Assembly (NCBI GenBank): GCA_032622095.1
Contig: CP136065.1
Location: 43,007,503 to 43,071,502, forward strand
Reading direction: 5' to 3'
From: Siphonodentalium dalli
Taxonomy: Eukaryota > Mollusca > Scaphopoda > Gadilida > Siphonodentaliidae
Length of the DNA stretch: 64,000 nt
A program made the translations under genes and the position numbers. The first letter of the stretch is position 1. Each line of letters starts with the position of its first letter. Of this stretch, positions 1-14,000 are shown one piece after another. Under the pieces are notes generated by a model. That model saw only the letters and a program-made list of their open reading frames with translations. It was not told where the DNA came from and made no database searches.

Positions 1-115
1 TATCCACATATAAAATAGTGGATTTGATAACCTTTCGCAGAGTTTTCATTTCCCGACCCCGTGATTCCACATCAGTAGCGACAATCAGAACTAACTGTAG
101 CAACAAGATAATGGT
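1..115. repeat. Partial spacer (right-hand end), copy 0
   Basis: This is the right-hand 115 bases of the recurring non-canonical spacer, cut by the window edge. Position 1 corresponds to 4530, 10984, 45997 and 51632 in the four complete copies. It holds the block TATCCACATATAAAATAGTG, then a degenerate monomer (GACAATCAG...) that leads into regular 41-bp repeats near 116. No gene is seen. Confidence 0.9.
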
Positions 116-3100
116 GTCCAATCAGAACTCACTATTAATAGCACGAAGATAAAGGAGTCCAATCAGAATTCGCTATTAGTAGCACCAAGATAAAGGGGTC
201 CAATCATAACTCACTATTAGTAGCACCAAGATAATGGTATCCCATCAGAACTCACTATTAGTAGCACCAAGATAAAGGAGTCCAATCAGAATTCACTACT
301 AGTAGCACCAAGATAAAGGAGTCCAATCAGAATTCGCTATTAGTAGCACCAAGATAAATGAGTCCAATCAGAACTCACTATTAGTAGCACCAAGATAAAT
401 GAGTCCAATCAGAACTCCCTATTAGTAGCACCAAGATAAAGGAGTCCAATCAGAATTCACTATTAGTAGCACCAAGATAACGGAGTCCAATCAGAATTCA
501 CTATTAGTACCACCAAGATAACGGAGTCCAATCAGAATTCACTATTAGTAGCACCAAGATAAAGGAGTCCAATCAGAACTCACTATTAGTAGCACCAAGA
601 TAAAGGAGTCCAATCAGAATTCACTATTAGTAGCACCAAGATAAAGGAGTCCAATCAGAATTCGCTAATAGTAGCACCAATATAAAGGAGTCCAATCAGA
701 ACTCACTATTAGTAGCACCAAGATAAAGGAGTCCAATCAGAACTCACTATTAGTAGCACCAAGATAAAGGAGTCCAATCAGAATTCACTATTAGTAGCAC
801 CAAGATAAAGGAGTCCAATCAGAATTCGCTATTAGTAGCACCAAGATAATGGTGTCCCATCAGAACTCACTATTAGTAGCACCAAGATAAAGGAGTCCAA
901 TCAGAACTCACTATTAGTAGCACCAAGATAAAGGTGTCCAATCAGAATTCACTATTAATAGCACCAAGATAAAGGAGTCCAATCAGAATTCGCTATTAGT
1001 AGCACCAATATAAAGGAGTCCAATCAGAACTCACTATTAGTAGCACCAAGATAAAGGAGTCCAATCAGAACTCACTATTAGTAGCACCAAGATAAAGGAG
1101 TCCAATCAGAATTCACTATTAGTAGCACCAAGATAAAGGAGTCCAATCAGAATTCGCTATTAGTAGCACCAATCTAAAGGAGTCCAATCAGAACTCACTA
1201 TTAGTAGCACCAAGATAAAGGAATCCAATCAGAATTCACTATTAGTAGCACCAAGATAACGGAGTCCAATCAGAATTCACTATTAGTAGCACCAAGAAAA
1301 CGGAGTCCAATCAGAATTCACTATTAGTAGCACCAAGATAACGGAGTCCAATCATAATTCACTATTAGTAGCACCAATATAAAGGATTCCAATCAGAATT
1401 CACTATTAGTAGCACCAAGATAAAGGAGTCCAATCAGAATTCACTATTAGTAGCACCAAGATAACGGAGTCCAATCAGAATTCACTATTAGTAGCACCAA
1501 GATAACGGAGTCCAATCAGAATTCACTATTAGTAGCACCAAGATAAAGGAGTCCAATCAGAATTCACTATTAGTAGCACCAAGATAAAGGAGTCCAATCA
1601 GAATTCACTATTAGTAGCTCCAAGATAAAGGCGTCCAATCAGAACCCATTATTAGTAGCACCAAGATAAAGGAGTCCAATCAGAATTCGCTAATAGTAGC
1701 ACCAATATAAAGGAGTCCAATCAGAACTCACTATTAGTAGCACCAAGATAAAGGAGTCCAATCAGAACTCACTATTAGTAGCACCAAGATAAAGGAGTCC
1801 AATCAGTACTCACTATTAGTAGTACCAAGATAAAGGAGTCCAATCAGAACTCACTATTAGTAGCACCAAGATAAAGAAGTCCAATCAGTACTCACTATTA
1901 GTAGTACCAAGATAAAGTAGTCCAATCAGAATTCACTATTAGTAGCACCAAGATAAAGGAGTCCAATCAGAATTCACTATTAGTAGCACCAAGATAACGG
2001 AGTCCAATCAGAATTCACTATTAGTACCACCAAGATAACGGAGTCCAATCAGAATTCACTATTAGTAGCACCAAGATAAAGGAGTCCAATCAGAACTCAC
2101 TATTAGTAGCACCAAGATAAAGGAGTCCAATCAGAATTCACTATTAGTAGCACCAAGATAAAGGAGTCCAATCAGAATTCGCTAATAGTAGCACCAATAT
2201 AAAGGAGTCCAATCAGAACTCACTATTAGTAGCACCAAGATAAAGGAGTCCAATCAGAACTCACTATTAGTAGCACCAAGATAAAGGAGTCCAATCAGAA
2301 TTCACTATTAGTAGCACCAAGATAAAGGAGTCCAATCAGAATTCGCTATTAGTAGCACCAAGATAATGGTGTCCCATCAGAACTCACTATTAGTAGCACC
2401 AAGATAAAGGAGTCCAATCAGAACTCACTATTAGTAGCACCAAGATAAAGGTGTCCAATCAGAATTCACTATTAATAGCACCAAGATAAAGGAGTCCAAT
2501 CAGAATTCGCTATTAGTAGCACCAATATAAAGGAGTCCAATCAGAACTCACTATTAGTAGCACCAAGATAAAGGAGTCCAATCAGAACTCACTATTAGTA
2601 GCACCAAGATAAAGGAGTCCAATCAGAATTCACTATTAGTAGCACCAAGATAAAGGAGTCCAATCAGAATTCGCTATTAGTAGCACCAATATAAAGGAGT
2701 CCAATCAGAACTCACTATTAGTAGCACCAAGATAAAGGAGTCCAATCAGAATTCACTATTAGTAGCACCAAGATAACGGAGTCCAATCAGAATTCACTAT
2801 TAGTAGCACCAAGATAACGGGAGTCCAATCAGAATTCACTATTAGTAGCACCAAGATAACGGAGTCCAATCATAATTCACTATTAGTAGCACCAATATAA
2901 AGGAGTCCAATCAGAATTCACTATTAGTAGCACCAAGATAAAGGAGTCCAATCAGAATTCACTATTAGTAGCACCAAGATAACGGAGTCCAATCAGAATT
3001 CACTATTAGTAGCACCAAGATAACGGAGTCCAATCAGAATTCACTATTAGTAGCACCAAGATAAAGGAGTCCAATCAGAATTCACTATTAGTAGCTCCAA

Positions 3101-4216
3101 GATAAAGGCGTCCAATCAGAACCCATTATTAGTAGCACCAAGATAAAGGAGTCCAATCAGAATTAACTATTAGTAGCACCAATATAACAGAGTCCAATCA
3201 GAACTCACTATTAGTAGCACCAAGATAACGGAGTCCAATCAGAATTCACTATTAGTAGCACCAAGATAAAGGAGTCCAATCAGTACTCACTATTAGTAGT
3301 ACCAAGATAAAGGAGTCCAATCAGAACTCACTATTAGTAGCACCAAGATAAAGAAGTCCAATCAGTACTCACTATTAGTAGTACCAAGATAAAGGAGTCC
3401 AATCAGAATTCACTGTTAGTAGCACCAAGATAAAGGAGTCCAATCAGAATTCACTATTAGTAGTACCAAGATAAAGGAGTCCAATCAGTACTCACTATTA
3501 GTAGTACCAAGATAAAGGAGTCCATTCAGAATTCACTATTAGTAGCACCAAGATAAAGGAGTCCAATCAGAACTCACTATTAGTAGTACCAAGATAATGG
3601 TGTCCCATCAGAACTCACTATTAGTAGCACCAAGATAAAGGAGTCCAATCAGAACTCACTATTAGTAGCATCAAGATAAAGGAGTCCAATCAAAATTCAC
3701 TATTAGTAGCACCAAGATAACGGAGTGCAATCAGAATTCACTATTAGTAGCACCAAGATAACGGAGTCCAATCAGAATTCACTATTAGTAGCACCAAGAT
3801 AACGGAGTCCAATCAGAATTCACTATTAGTAGCACCAATATAAAGGATTCCAATCAGAATTCACTATTAGTAGCACCAAGATAAAGGAGTCCAATCAGAA
3901 CTCACTATTAGTAGCACCAAGATAAAGGAGTCCAATCAGAACTCACTATTAGTAGCACCAAGATAAAGGAGTCCAATCAGAACTCACTATTAGTAGCACC
4001 AAGATAACGGAGTCCAATCAGAACTCACTATTAGTAGCACCAAGATAAAGAAGTCCAATCAGTACTCACTATTAGTAGTACCAAGATAAAGGAGTCCAAT
4101 CAGAACTCACTATTAGTAGCACCAAGATAAAGGAGTCCAATCAGAACTCACTATTAGTAGCACCAAGATAAAGGAGTCCAATCAGAATCCACTATTAGTA
4201 GCACCAAGATAAAGGA
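116..4216. repeat. 41-bp satellite array, unit A
   Basis: About 100 head-to-tail monomers of 41 bp. Each starts GTCCAATCAG, carries AATTC or ACTC at its centre, then CTATTAGTAGCACC, and ends AAGATAAAGGA or AAGATAACGGA. The consensus is about 37% GC, with A outnumbering T on the plus strand (17 to 9 per monomer). Stop triplets recur and 41 is not a multiple of three, so no open frame survives. The left part carries the marker AAGAAAACGG (1294), shared with the heads of units B and D. The right part carries CGGGAGTCC (2818) and GGAGTGCAATC (about 3722), shared with the tail of unit C. Unit A therefore looks like a recombinant of two unit types. No gene is seen. Confidence 0.97.
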
Positions 4217-4644
4217 GTCCAATCATTTCAAATGAGTGACATCACAAAAAATCATTGTCTATGCATTATTTAAGTCATCCGATGAGTGTGTCAAACCACC
4301 AACATGACTTCATATTCATCCAAGTAGTGTCATAATGCATACAAATGAGGACCAAAACCACCCAACAAATATTCCAAAACGATCCAACGACTCCACCCTC
4401 AATGGTGTCCCAAACCTTACAATGATTACACAAGCTAACCACCGAGTGTCCCAAACCATTCAGGTAGTTTCCCCAACCACTCAACCGGCGTCCTAATCAA
4501 CACATAAGTGTTCCCAGTCTGGAGTAACATATCCACATATAAAATAGTGGATTTGATAACCTTTCGCAGAGTTTTCATTTCCCGACCCCGTGATTCCACA
4601 TCAGTAGCGACAATCAGAACTAACTGTAGCAACAAGATAATGGT
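4217..4644. repeat. Non-canonical spacer, copy 1
   Basis: A 428-bp block that breaks the regular satellite. It starts where a monomer changes from CCAATCAG to CCAATCATTTC and returns to regular monomers at 4645. The same block recurs, equal in length, at 10671, 45684 and 51319. Anchors resembling the monomer start (GTGTCCCAAACC at 4405 and 4446, exactly 41 apart; GTCCTAATC at 4490; ATCC at 4531) suggest it consists of old, strongly diverged monomers rather than foreign DNA. Copy 1 has C at 4416, as copy 3 does; copies 2 and 4 have A. Two short minus-strand frames cross it, but they recur only because the whole block is copied, and nothing about them looks coding. Confidence 0.92.
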
Positions 4645-7600
4645 GTCCAATCAGAACTCACTATTAATAGCACGAAGATAAAGGAGTCCAATCAGAATTC
4701 GCTATTAGTAGCACCAAGATAAAGGGGTCCAATCATAACTCACTATTAGTAGCACCAAGATAATGGTATCCCATCAGAACTCACTATTAGTAGCACCAAG
4801 ATAAAGGAGTCCAATCAGAATTCACTACTAGTAGCACCAAGATAAAGGAGTCCAATCAGAATTCGCTATTAGTAGCACCAAGATAAATGAGTCCAATCAG
4901 AACTCACTATTAGTAGCACCAAGATAAATGAGTCCAATCAGAACTCCCTATTAGTAGCACCAAGATAAAGGAGTCCAATCAGAATTCACTATTAGTAGCA
5001 CCAAGATAACGGAGTCCAATCAGAATTCACTATTAGTACCACCAAGATAACGGAGTCCAATCAGAATTCACTATTAGTAGCACCAAGATAAAGGAGTCCA
5101 ATCAGAACTCACTATTAGTAGCACCAAGATAAAGGAGTCCAATCAGAATTCACTATTAGTAGCACCAAGATAAAGGAGTCCAATCAGAATTCGCTAATAG
5201 TAGCACCAATATAAAGGAGTCCAATCAGAACTCACTATTAGTAGCACCAAGATAAAGGAGTCCAATCAGAACTCACTATTAGTAGCACCAAGATAAAGGA
5301 GTCCAATCAGAATTCACTATTAGTAGCACCAAGATAAAGGAGTCCAATCAGAATTCGCTATTAGTAGCACCAAGATAATGGTGTCCCATCAGAACTCACT
5401 ATTAGTAGCACCAAGATAAAGGAGTCCAATCAGAACTCACTATTAGTAGCACCAAGATAAAGGTGTCCAATCAGAATTCACTATTAATAGCACCAAGATA
5501 AAGGAGTCCAATCAGAATTCGCTATTAGTAGCACCAATATAAAGGAGTCCAATCAGAACTCACTATTAGTAGCACCAAGATAAAGGAGTCCAATCAGAAC
5601 TCACTATTAGTAGCACCAAGATAAAGGAGTCCAATCAGAATTCACTATTAGTAGCACCAAGATAAAGGAGTCCAATCAGAATTCGCTATTAGTAGCACCA
5701 ATTTAAAGGAGTCCAATCAGAACTCACTATTAGTAGCACCAAGATAAAGGAGTCCAATCAGAATTCACTATTAGTAGCACCAAGATAACGGAGTCCAATC
5801 AGAATTCACTATTAGTAGCACCAAGAAAACGGAGTCCAATCAGAATTCACTATTAGTAGCACCAAGATAACGGAGTCCAATCATAATTCACTATTAGTAG
5901 CACCAATTTAAAGGATTCCAATCAGAATTCACTATTAGTAGCACCAAGATAAAGGAGTCCAATCAGAATTCACTATTAGTAGCACCAAGATAAAGGAGTC
6001 CAATCAGAATTCGCTAATAGTAGCACCAATATAAAGGAGTCCAATCAGAACTCACTATTAGTAGCACCAAGATAAAGGAGTCCAATCAGAACTCACTATT
6101 AGTAGCACCAAGATAAAGGAGTCCAATCAGAATTCACTATTAGTAGCACCAAGATAAAGGAGTCCAATCAGAATTCGCTATTAGTAGCACCAAGATAATG
6201 GTGTCCCATCAGAACTCACTATTAGTAGCACCAAGATAAAGGAGTCCAATCAGAACTCACTATTAGTAGCACCAAGATAAAGGTGTCCAATCAGAATTCA
6301 CTATTAATAGCACCAAGATAAAGGAGTCCAATCAGAATTCGCTATTAGTAGCACCAATATAAAGGAGTCCAATCAGAACTCACTATTAGTAGCACCAAGA
6401 TAAAGGAGTCCAATCAGAACTCACTATTAGTAGCACCAAGATAAAGGAGTCCAATCAGAATTCACTATTAGTAGCACCAAGATAAAGGAGTCCAATCAGA
6501 ATTCGCTATTAGTAGCACCAATTTAAAGGAGTCCAATCAGAACTCACTATTAGTAGCACCAAGATAAAGGAGTCCAATCAGAATTCACTATTAGTAGCAC
6601 CAAGATAACGGAGTCCAATCAGAATTCACTATTAGTAGCACCAAGAAAACGGAGTCCAATCAGAATTCACTATTAGTAGCACCAAGATAACGGAGTCCAA
6701 TCATAATTCACTATTAGTAGCACCAATATAAAGGATTCCAATCAGAATTCACTATTAGTAGCACCAAGATAAAGGAGTCCAATCAGAATTCACTATTAGT
6801 AGCACCAAGATAACGGAGTCCAATCAGAATTCACTATTAGTAGCACCAAGATAACGGAGTCCAATCAGAATTCACTATTAGTAGCACCAAGATAAAGGAG
6901 TCCAATCAGAATTCACTATTAGTAGCACCAAGATAAAGGAGTCCAATCAGAATTCACTATTAGTAGCTCCAAGATAAAGGCGTCCAATCAGAACCCATTA
7001 TTAGTAGCACCAAGATAAAGGAGTCCAATCAGAATTCGCTAATAGTAGCACCAATATAAAGGAGTCCAATCAGAACTCACTATTAGTAGCACCAAGATAA
7101 AGGAGTCCAATCAGAACTCACTATTAGTAGCACCAAGATAAAGGAGTCCAATCAGTACTCACTATTAGTAGTACCAAGATAAAGGAGTCCAATCAGAACT
7201 CACTATTAGTAGCACCAAGATAAAGAAGTCCAATCAGTACTCACTATTAGTAGTACCAAGATAAAGTAGTCCAATCAGAATTCACTATTAGTAGCACCAA
7301 GATAAAGGAGTCCAATCAGAATTCACTATTAGTAGCACCAAGATAACGGAGTCCAATCAGAATTCACTATTAGTACCACCAAGATAACGGAGTCCAATCA
7401 GAATTCACTATTAGTAGCACCAAGATAAAGAAGTCCAATCAGAACTCACTATTAGTAGCACCAAGATAAAGGAGTCCAATCAGAATTCACTATTAGTAGC
7501 ACCAAGATAAAGGAGTCCAATCAGAATTCGCTAATAGTAGCACCAATATAAAGGAGTCCAATCAGAACTCACTATTAGTAGCACCAAGATAAAGGAGTCC

Positions 7601-10600
7601 AATCAGAACTCACTATTAGTAGCACCAAGATAAAGGAGTCCAATCAGAATTCACTATTAGTAGCACCAAGATAAAGGAGTCCAATCAGAATTCGCTATTA
7701 GTAGCACCAAGATAATGGTGTCCCATCAGAACTCACTATTAGTAGCACCAAGATAAAGGAGTCCAATCAGAACTCACTATTAGTAGCACCAAGATAAAGG
7801 TGTCCAATCAGAATTCACTATTAATAGCACCAAGATAAAGGAGTCCAATCAGAATTCGCTATTAGTAGCACCAATATAAAGGAGTCCAATCAGAACTCAC
7901 TATTAGTAGCACCAAGATAAAGGAGTCCAATCAGAACTCACTATTAGTAGCACCAAGATAAAGGAGTCCAATCAGAATTCACTATTAGTAGCACCAAGAT
8001 AAAGGAGTCCAATCAGAATTCGCTATTAGTAGCACCAATATAAAGGAGTCCAATCAGAACTCACTATTAGTAGCACCAAGATAAAGGAGTCCAATCAGAA
8101 TTCACTATTAGTAGCACCAAGATAACGGAGTCCAATCAGAATTCACTATTAGTAGCACCAAGATAACGGAGTCCAATCAGAATTCACTATTAGTAGCACC
8201 AAGATAACGGAGTCCAATCATAATTCACTATTAGTAGCACCAATATAAAGGAGTCCAATCAGAATTCACTATTAGTAGCACCAAGATAAAGGAGTCCAAT
8301 CAGAATTCACTATTAGTAGCACCAAGATAACGGAGTCCAATCAGAATTCACTATTAGTAGCACCAAGATAACGGAGTCCAATCAGAATTCACTATTAGTA
8401 GCACCAAGATAAAGGAGTCCAATCAGAATTCACTATTAGTAGCTCCAAGATAAAGGCGTCCAATCAGAACCCATTATTAGTAGCACCAAGATAAAGGAGT
8501 CCAATCAGAATTAACTATTAGTAGCACCAATATAACAGAGTCCAATCAGAACTCACTATTAGTAGCACCAAGATAACGGAGTCCAATCAGAATTCACTAT
8601 TAGTAGCACCAAGATAAAGGAGTCCAATCAGTACTCACTATTAGTAGTACCAAGATAAAGGAGTCCAATCAGAACTCACTATTAGTAGCACCAAGATAAA
8701 GAAGTCCAATCAGTACTCACTATTAGTAGTACCAAGATAAAGGAGTCCAATCAGAATTCACTGTTAGTAGCACCAAGATAAAGGAGTCCAATCAGAATTC
8801 ACTATTAGTAGTACCAAGATAAAGGAGTCCAATCAGTACTCACTATTAGTAGTACCAAGATAAAGGAGTCCAATCAGAATTCACTATTAGTAGCACCAAG
8901 ATAAAGGAGTCCAATCAGAACTCACTATTAGTAGTACCAAGATAATGGTGTCCCATCAGAACTCACTATTAGTAGCACCAAGATAAAGGAGTCCAATCAG
9001 AACTCACTATTAGTAGCATCAAGATAAAGGAGTCCAATCAAAATTCACTATTAGTAGCACCAAGATAACGGAGTCCAATCAGAATTCACTATTAGTAGCA
9101 CCAAGATAACGGAGTCCAATCAGAATTCACTATTAGTAGCACCAAGATAACGGAGTCCAATCAGAATTCACTATTAGTAGCACCAATATAAAGGATTCCA
9201 ATCAGAATTCACTATTAGTAGCACCAAGATAAAGGAGTCCAATCAGAATTCACTATTAGTAGCACCAAGATAAAGGAGTCCAATCAGAATTCACTATTAG
9301 TAGCTCCAAGATAAAGGCGTCCAATCAGAATTCACTATTAATAGCACCAAGATAAAGGAGTCCAATCAGAATTCACTATTAGTAGCACCAAGATAAAGGA
9401 GTCCAATCAGAATTCACTATTAGTAGCTCCAAGATAAAGGCGTCCAATCAGAACCCATTATTAGTAGCACCAATATAACAGAGTCCAATCAGAACTCACT
9501 ATTAGTAGCACCAAGATAACGGAGTCCAATCAGAATTCACTATTAGTAGCACCAAGATAAAGGAGTCCAATCAGAATTCACTATTAGTAGCTCCAAGATA
9601 AAGGCGTCCAATCAGAACCCATTATTAGTAGCACCAATATAACAGAGGCCAATCAGAACTCACTATTAGTAGCACCAAGATAACGGAGTCCAATCAGAAT
9701 TCACTATTAGTAGCACCAAGATAAAGGAGTCCAATCAGAATTCACTATTAGTAGCTCCAAGATAAAGGCGTCCAATCAGAACCCATTATTAGTAGCACCA
9801 ATATAACAGAGTCCAATCAGAACTCACTATTAGTAGCACCAAGATAACGGAGTCCAATCAGAATTCACTATTAGTAGCACCAAGATAAAGGAGTCCAATC
9901 AGTACTCACTATTAGTAGTACCAAGATAAAGGAGTCCAATCAGAATTCACTATTAGTAGCACCAAGATAAAGGAGTCCAATCAGAATCCACTATTAGTAG
10001 CACCAAGATAAAGAAGTCCAATCAGTACTCACTATTAGTAGTACCAAGATAAAGGAGTCCAATCAGAATTCACTATTAGTAGCTCCAAGATAAAGAAGTC
10101 CAATCAGTACTCACTATTAGTAGCACCAAGATAACGGAGTCCAATCAGAACTCACTATTAGTAGCACCAAGATAAAGAAGTCCAATCAGTACTCACTATT
10201 AGTAGTACCAAGATAAAGGAGTCCAATCAGAACTCACTATTAGTAGCACCAAGATAAAGGAGTCCAATCAGAACTCACTATTAGTAGCACCAAGATAAAG
10301 GAGTCCAATCAGAACTCACTATTAGTAGCACCAAGATAAAGGAGTCCAATCAGAACTCACTATTAGTAGCACCAAGATAAAGGAGTCCAATCAGAACTCA
10401 CTATTAGTAGCACCAAGATAAAGGAGTCCAATCAGAACTCACTATTATAGCACCAAGATAACGGAGTCCAATCAGAACTCACTATTAGTAGCACCAAGAT
10501 AAAGAAGTCCAATCAGTACTCACTATTAGTAGTACCAAGATAAAGGAGTCCAATCAGAACTCACTATTAGTAGCACCAAGATAAAGGAGTCCAATCAGAA

Positions 10601-10670
10601 CTCACTATTAGTAGCACCAAGATAAAGGAGTCCAATCAGAATCCACTATTAGTAGCACCAAGATAAAGGA
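4645..10670. repeat. 41-bp satellite array, unit B
   Basis: About 147 monomers of the same 41-bp family. Unit B matches unit D along its whole length, including the rare variant AACAGAGGCC (9641, matching 50288). It differs by one extra 20-monomer block in its left part. Near its right end a monomer reads CTATTATAGC instead of CTATTAGTAGC (about 10446), a 1-bp loss absent from D. The stretch 9427-9760 contains three short-period repeats of a four-monomer (about 163 bp) motif. No gene is seen. Confidence 0.97.
5131..6770. repeat. Tandem 820-bp (20-monomer) duplication in unit B
   Basis: Two consecutive blocks, about 5131-5950 and 5951-6770, repeat the same order of monomer variants. The diagnostic AAGAAAACGG occurs at 5823 and 6643, exactly 820 bp (20 x 41) apart. 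It occurs once in unit D (47290) and once in unit A (1294). The duplication keeps monomer register, as expected from unequal exchange or slippage between identical monomers. Exact edges cannot be fixed because flanking monomers are nearly the same. Confidence 0.85.
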
Positions 10671-11098
10671 GTCCAATCATTTCAAATGAGTGACATCACA
10701 AAAAATCATTGTCTATGCATTATTTAAGTCATCCGATGAGTGTGTCAAACCACCAACATGACTTCATATTCATCCAAGTAGTGTCATAATGCATACAAAT
10801 GAGGACCAAAACCACCCAACAAATATTCCAAAACGATCCAACGACTCCACCCTCAATGGTGTCCCAAACATTACAATGATTACACAAGCTAACCACCGAG
10901 TGTCCCAAACCATTCAGGTAGTTTCCCCAACCACTCAACCGGCGTCCTAATCAACACATAAGTGTTCCCAGTCTGGAGTAACATATCCACATATAAAATA
11001 GTGGATTTGATAACCTTTCGCAGAGTTTTCATTTCCCGACCCCGTGATTCCACATCAGTAGCGACAATCAGAACTAACTGTAGCAACAAGATAATGGT
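10671..11098. repeat. Non-canonical spacer, copy 2
   Basis: Second complete copy of the 428-bp spacer, 6,454 bp after copy 1. It carries A at 10870 where copies 1 and 3 carry C, pairing it with copy 4. Its distance to copy 4 is 40,648 bp. No supported gene. Confidence 0.92.
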
Positions 11099-14000
11099 GT
11101 CCAATCAGAACTCACTATTAATAGCACGAAGATAAAGGAGTCCAATCAGAATTCGCTATTAGTAGCACCAAGATAAAGGGGTCCAATCATAACTCACTAT
11201 TAGTAGCACCAAGATAATGGTATCCCATCAGAACTCACTATTAGTAGCACCAAGATAAAGGAGTCCAATCAGAATTCACTACTAGTAGCACCAAGATAAA
11301 GGAGTCCAATCAGAATTCGCTATTAGTAGCACCAAGATAAATGAGTCCAATCAGAACTCACTATTAGTAGCACCAAGATAAATGAGTCCAATCAGAACTC
11401 CCTATTAGTAGCACCAAGATAAAGGAGTCCAATCAGAATTCACTATTAGTAGCACCAAGATAACGGAGTCCAATCAGAATTCACTATTAGTACCACCAAG
11501 ATAACGGAGTCCAATCAGAATTCACTATTAGTAGCACCAAGATAAAGGAGTCCAATCAGAACTCACTATTAGTAGCACCAAGATAAAGGAGTCCAATCAG
11601 AATTCACTATTAGTAGCACCAAGATAAAGGAGTCCAATCAGAATTCGCAAATAGTAGCACCAATATAAAGGAGTCCAATCAGAACTCACTATTAGTAGCA
11701 CCAAGATAAAGGAGTCCAATCAGAACTCACTATTAGTAGCACCAAGATAAAGGAGTCCAATCAGAATTCACTATTAGTAGCACCAAGATAAAGGAGTCCA
11801 ATCAGAATTCGCTATTAGTAGCACCAAGATAATGGTGTCCCATCAGAACTCACTATTAGTAGCACCAAGATAAAGGAGTCCAATCAGAACTCACTATTAG
11901 TAGCACCAAGATAAAGATGTCCCATCAGAATTCACTATTAATAGCACCAAGATAAAGGAGTCCAATCAGAATTCGCTATTAGTAGCACCAATATAAAGGA
12001 GTCCAATCAGAACTCACTATTAGTAGCACCAAGATAAAGGAGTCCAATCAGAACTCACTATTAGTAGCACCAAGATAAAGGAGTCCAATCAGAATTCACT
12101 ATTAGTAGCACCAAGATAAAGGAGTCCAATCAGAATTCGCTATTAGTAGCACCAATTTAAAGGAGTCCAATCAGAACTCACTATTAGTAGCACCAAGATA
12201 AAGGAGTCCAATCAGAATTCACTATTAGTAGCACCAAGATAACGGAGTCCAATCAGAATTCACTATTAGTAGCACCAAGATAACGGAGTCCAATCAGAAT
12301 TCACTATTAGTAGCACCAAGATAACGGAGTCCAATCATAATTCACTATTAGTAGCACCAATATAAAGGATTCCAATCAGAATTCACTATTATTAGCACCA
12401 AGATAAAGGAGTCCAATCAGAATTCACTATTAGTAGCACCAAGATAACGGAGTCCAATCAGAATTCACTATTAGTAGCACCAAGATAACGGAGTCCAATC
12501 AGAATTCACTATTAGTAGCACCAAGATAAAGGAGTCCAATCAGAATTCACTATTAGTAGCACCAAGATAAAGGAGTCCAATCAGAATTCACTATTAGTAG
12601 CTCCAAGATAAAGGCGTCCAATCAGAACCCATTATTAGTAGCACCAAGATAAAGGAGTCCAATCAGAATTAACTATTAGTAGCACCAATATAACAGAGTC
12701 CAATCAGAACTCACTATTAGTAGCACCAAGATAACGGAGTCCAATCAGAATTCACTATTAGTAGCACCAAGATAAAGGAGTCCAATCAGTACTCACTATT
12801 AGTAGTACCAAGATAAAGGAGTCCAATCAGAACTCACTATTAGTAGCAACAAGATAAAGAAGTCCAATCAGTACTCACTATTAGTAGTACCAAGATAAAG
12901 TAGTCCAATCAGAATTCACTATTAGTAGCACCAAGATAAAGGAGTCCAATCAGAATTCACTATTAGTAGCACCAAGATAACGGAGTCCAATCAGAATTCA
13001 CTATTAGTACCACCAAGATAACGGAGTCCAATCAGAATTCACTATTAGTAGCACCAAGATAAAGGAGTCCAATCAGAACTCACTATTAGTAGCACCAAGA
13101 TAAAGGAGTCCAATCAGAATTCACTATTAGTAGCACCAAGATAAAGGAGTCCAATCAGAATTCGCTAATAGTAGCACCAATATAAAGGAGTCCAATCAGA
13201 ACTCACTATTAGTAGCACCAAGATAAAGGAGTCCAATCAGAACTCACTATTAGTAGCACCAAGATAAAGGAGTCCAATCAGAATTCACTATTAGTAGCAC
13301 CAAGATAAAGGAGTCCAATCAGAATTCGCTATTAGTAGCACCAAGATAATGGTGTCCCATCAGAACTCACTATTAGTAGCACCAAGATAAAGGAGTCCAA
13401 TCAGAACTCACTATTAGTAGCACCAAGATAAAGGTGTCCAATCAGAATTCACTATTAATAGCACCAAGATAAAGGAGTCCAATCAGAATTCGCTATTAGT
13501 AGCACCAATATAAAGGAGTCCAATCAGAACTCACTATTAGTAGCACCAAGATAAAGGAGTCCAATCAGAACTCACTATTAGTAGCACCAAGATAAAGGAG
13601 TCCAATCAGAATTCACTATTAGTAGCACCAAGATAAAGGAGTCCAATCAGAATTCGCTATTAGTAGCACCAATATAAAGGAGTCCAATCAGAACTCACTA
13701 TTAGTAGCACCAAGATAACGGAGTCCAATCAGAATTCACTATTAGTAGCACCAAGATAACGGAGTCCAATCAGAATTCACTATTAGTAGCACCAAGATAA
13801 CGGAGTCCAATCATAATTCACTATTAGTAGCACCAATATAAAGGAGTCCAATCAGAATTCACTATTAGTAGCACCAAGATAAAGGAGTCCAATCAGAATT
13901 CACTATTAGTAGCACCAAGATAACGGAGTCCAATCAGAATTCACTATTAGTAGCACCAAGATAACGGAGTCCAATCAGAATTCACTATTAGTAGCACCAA

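Noticed and set aside
4275-4650. Two overlapping short minus-strand frames (69 and 71 codons), repeated in all four spacers
   Set aside because: They are preserved only because the whole spacer is copied. The DNA underneath has monomer-like periodicity, the single spacer difference changes a residue (Lys/Asn), and no domain or start context is recognisable.
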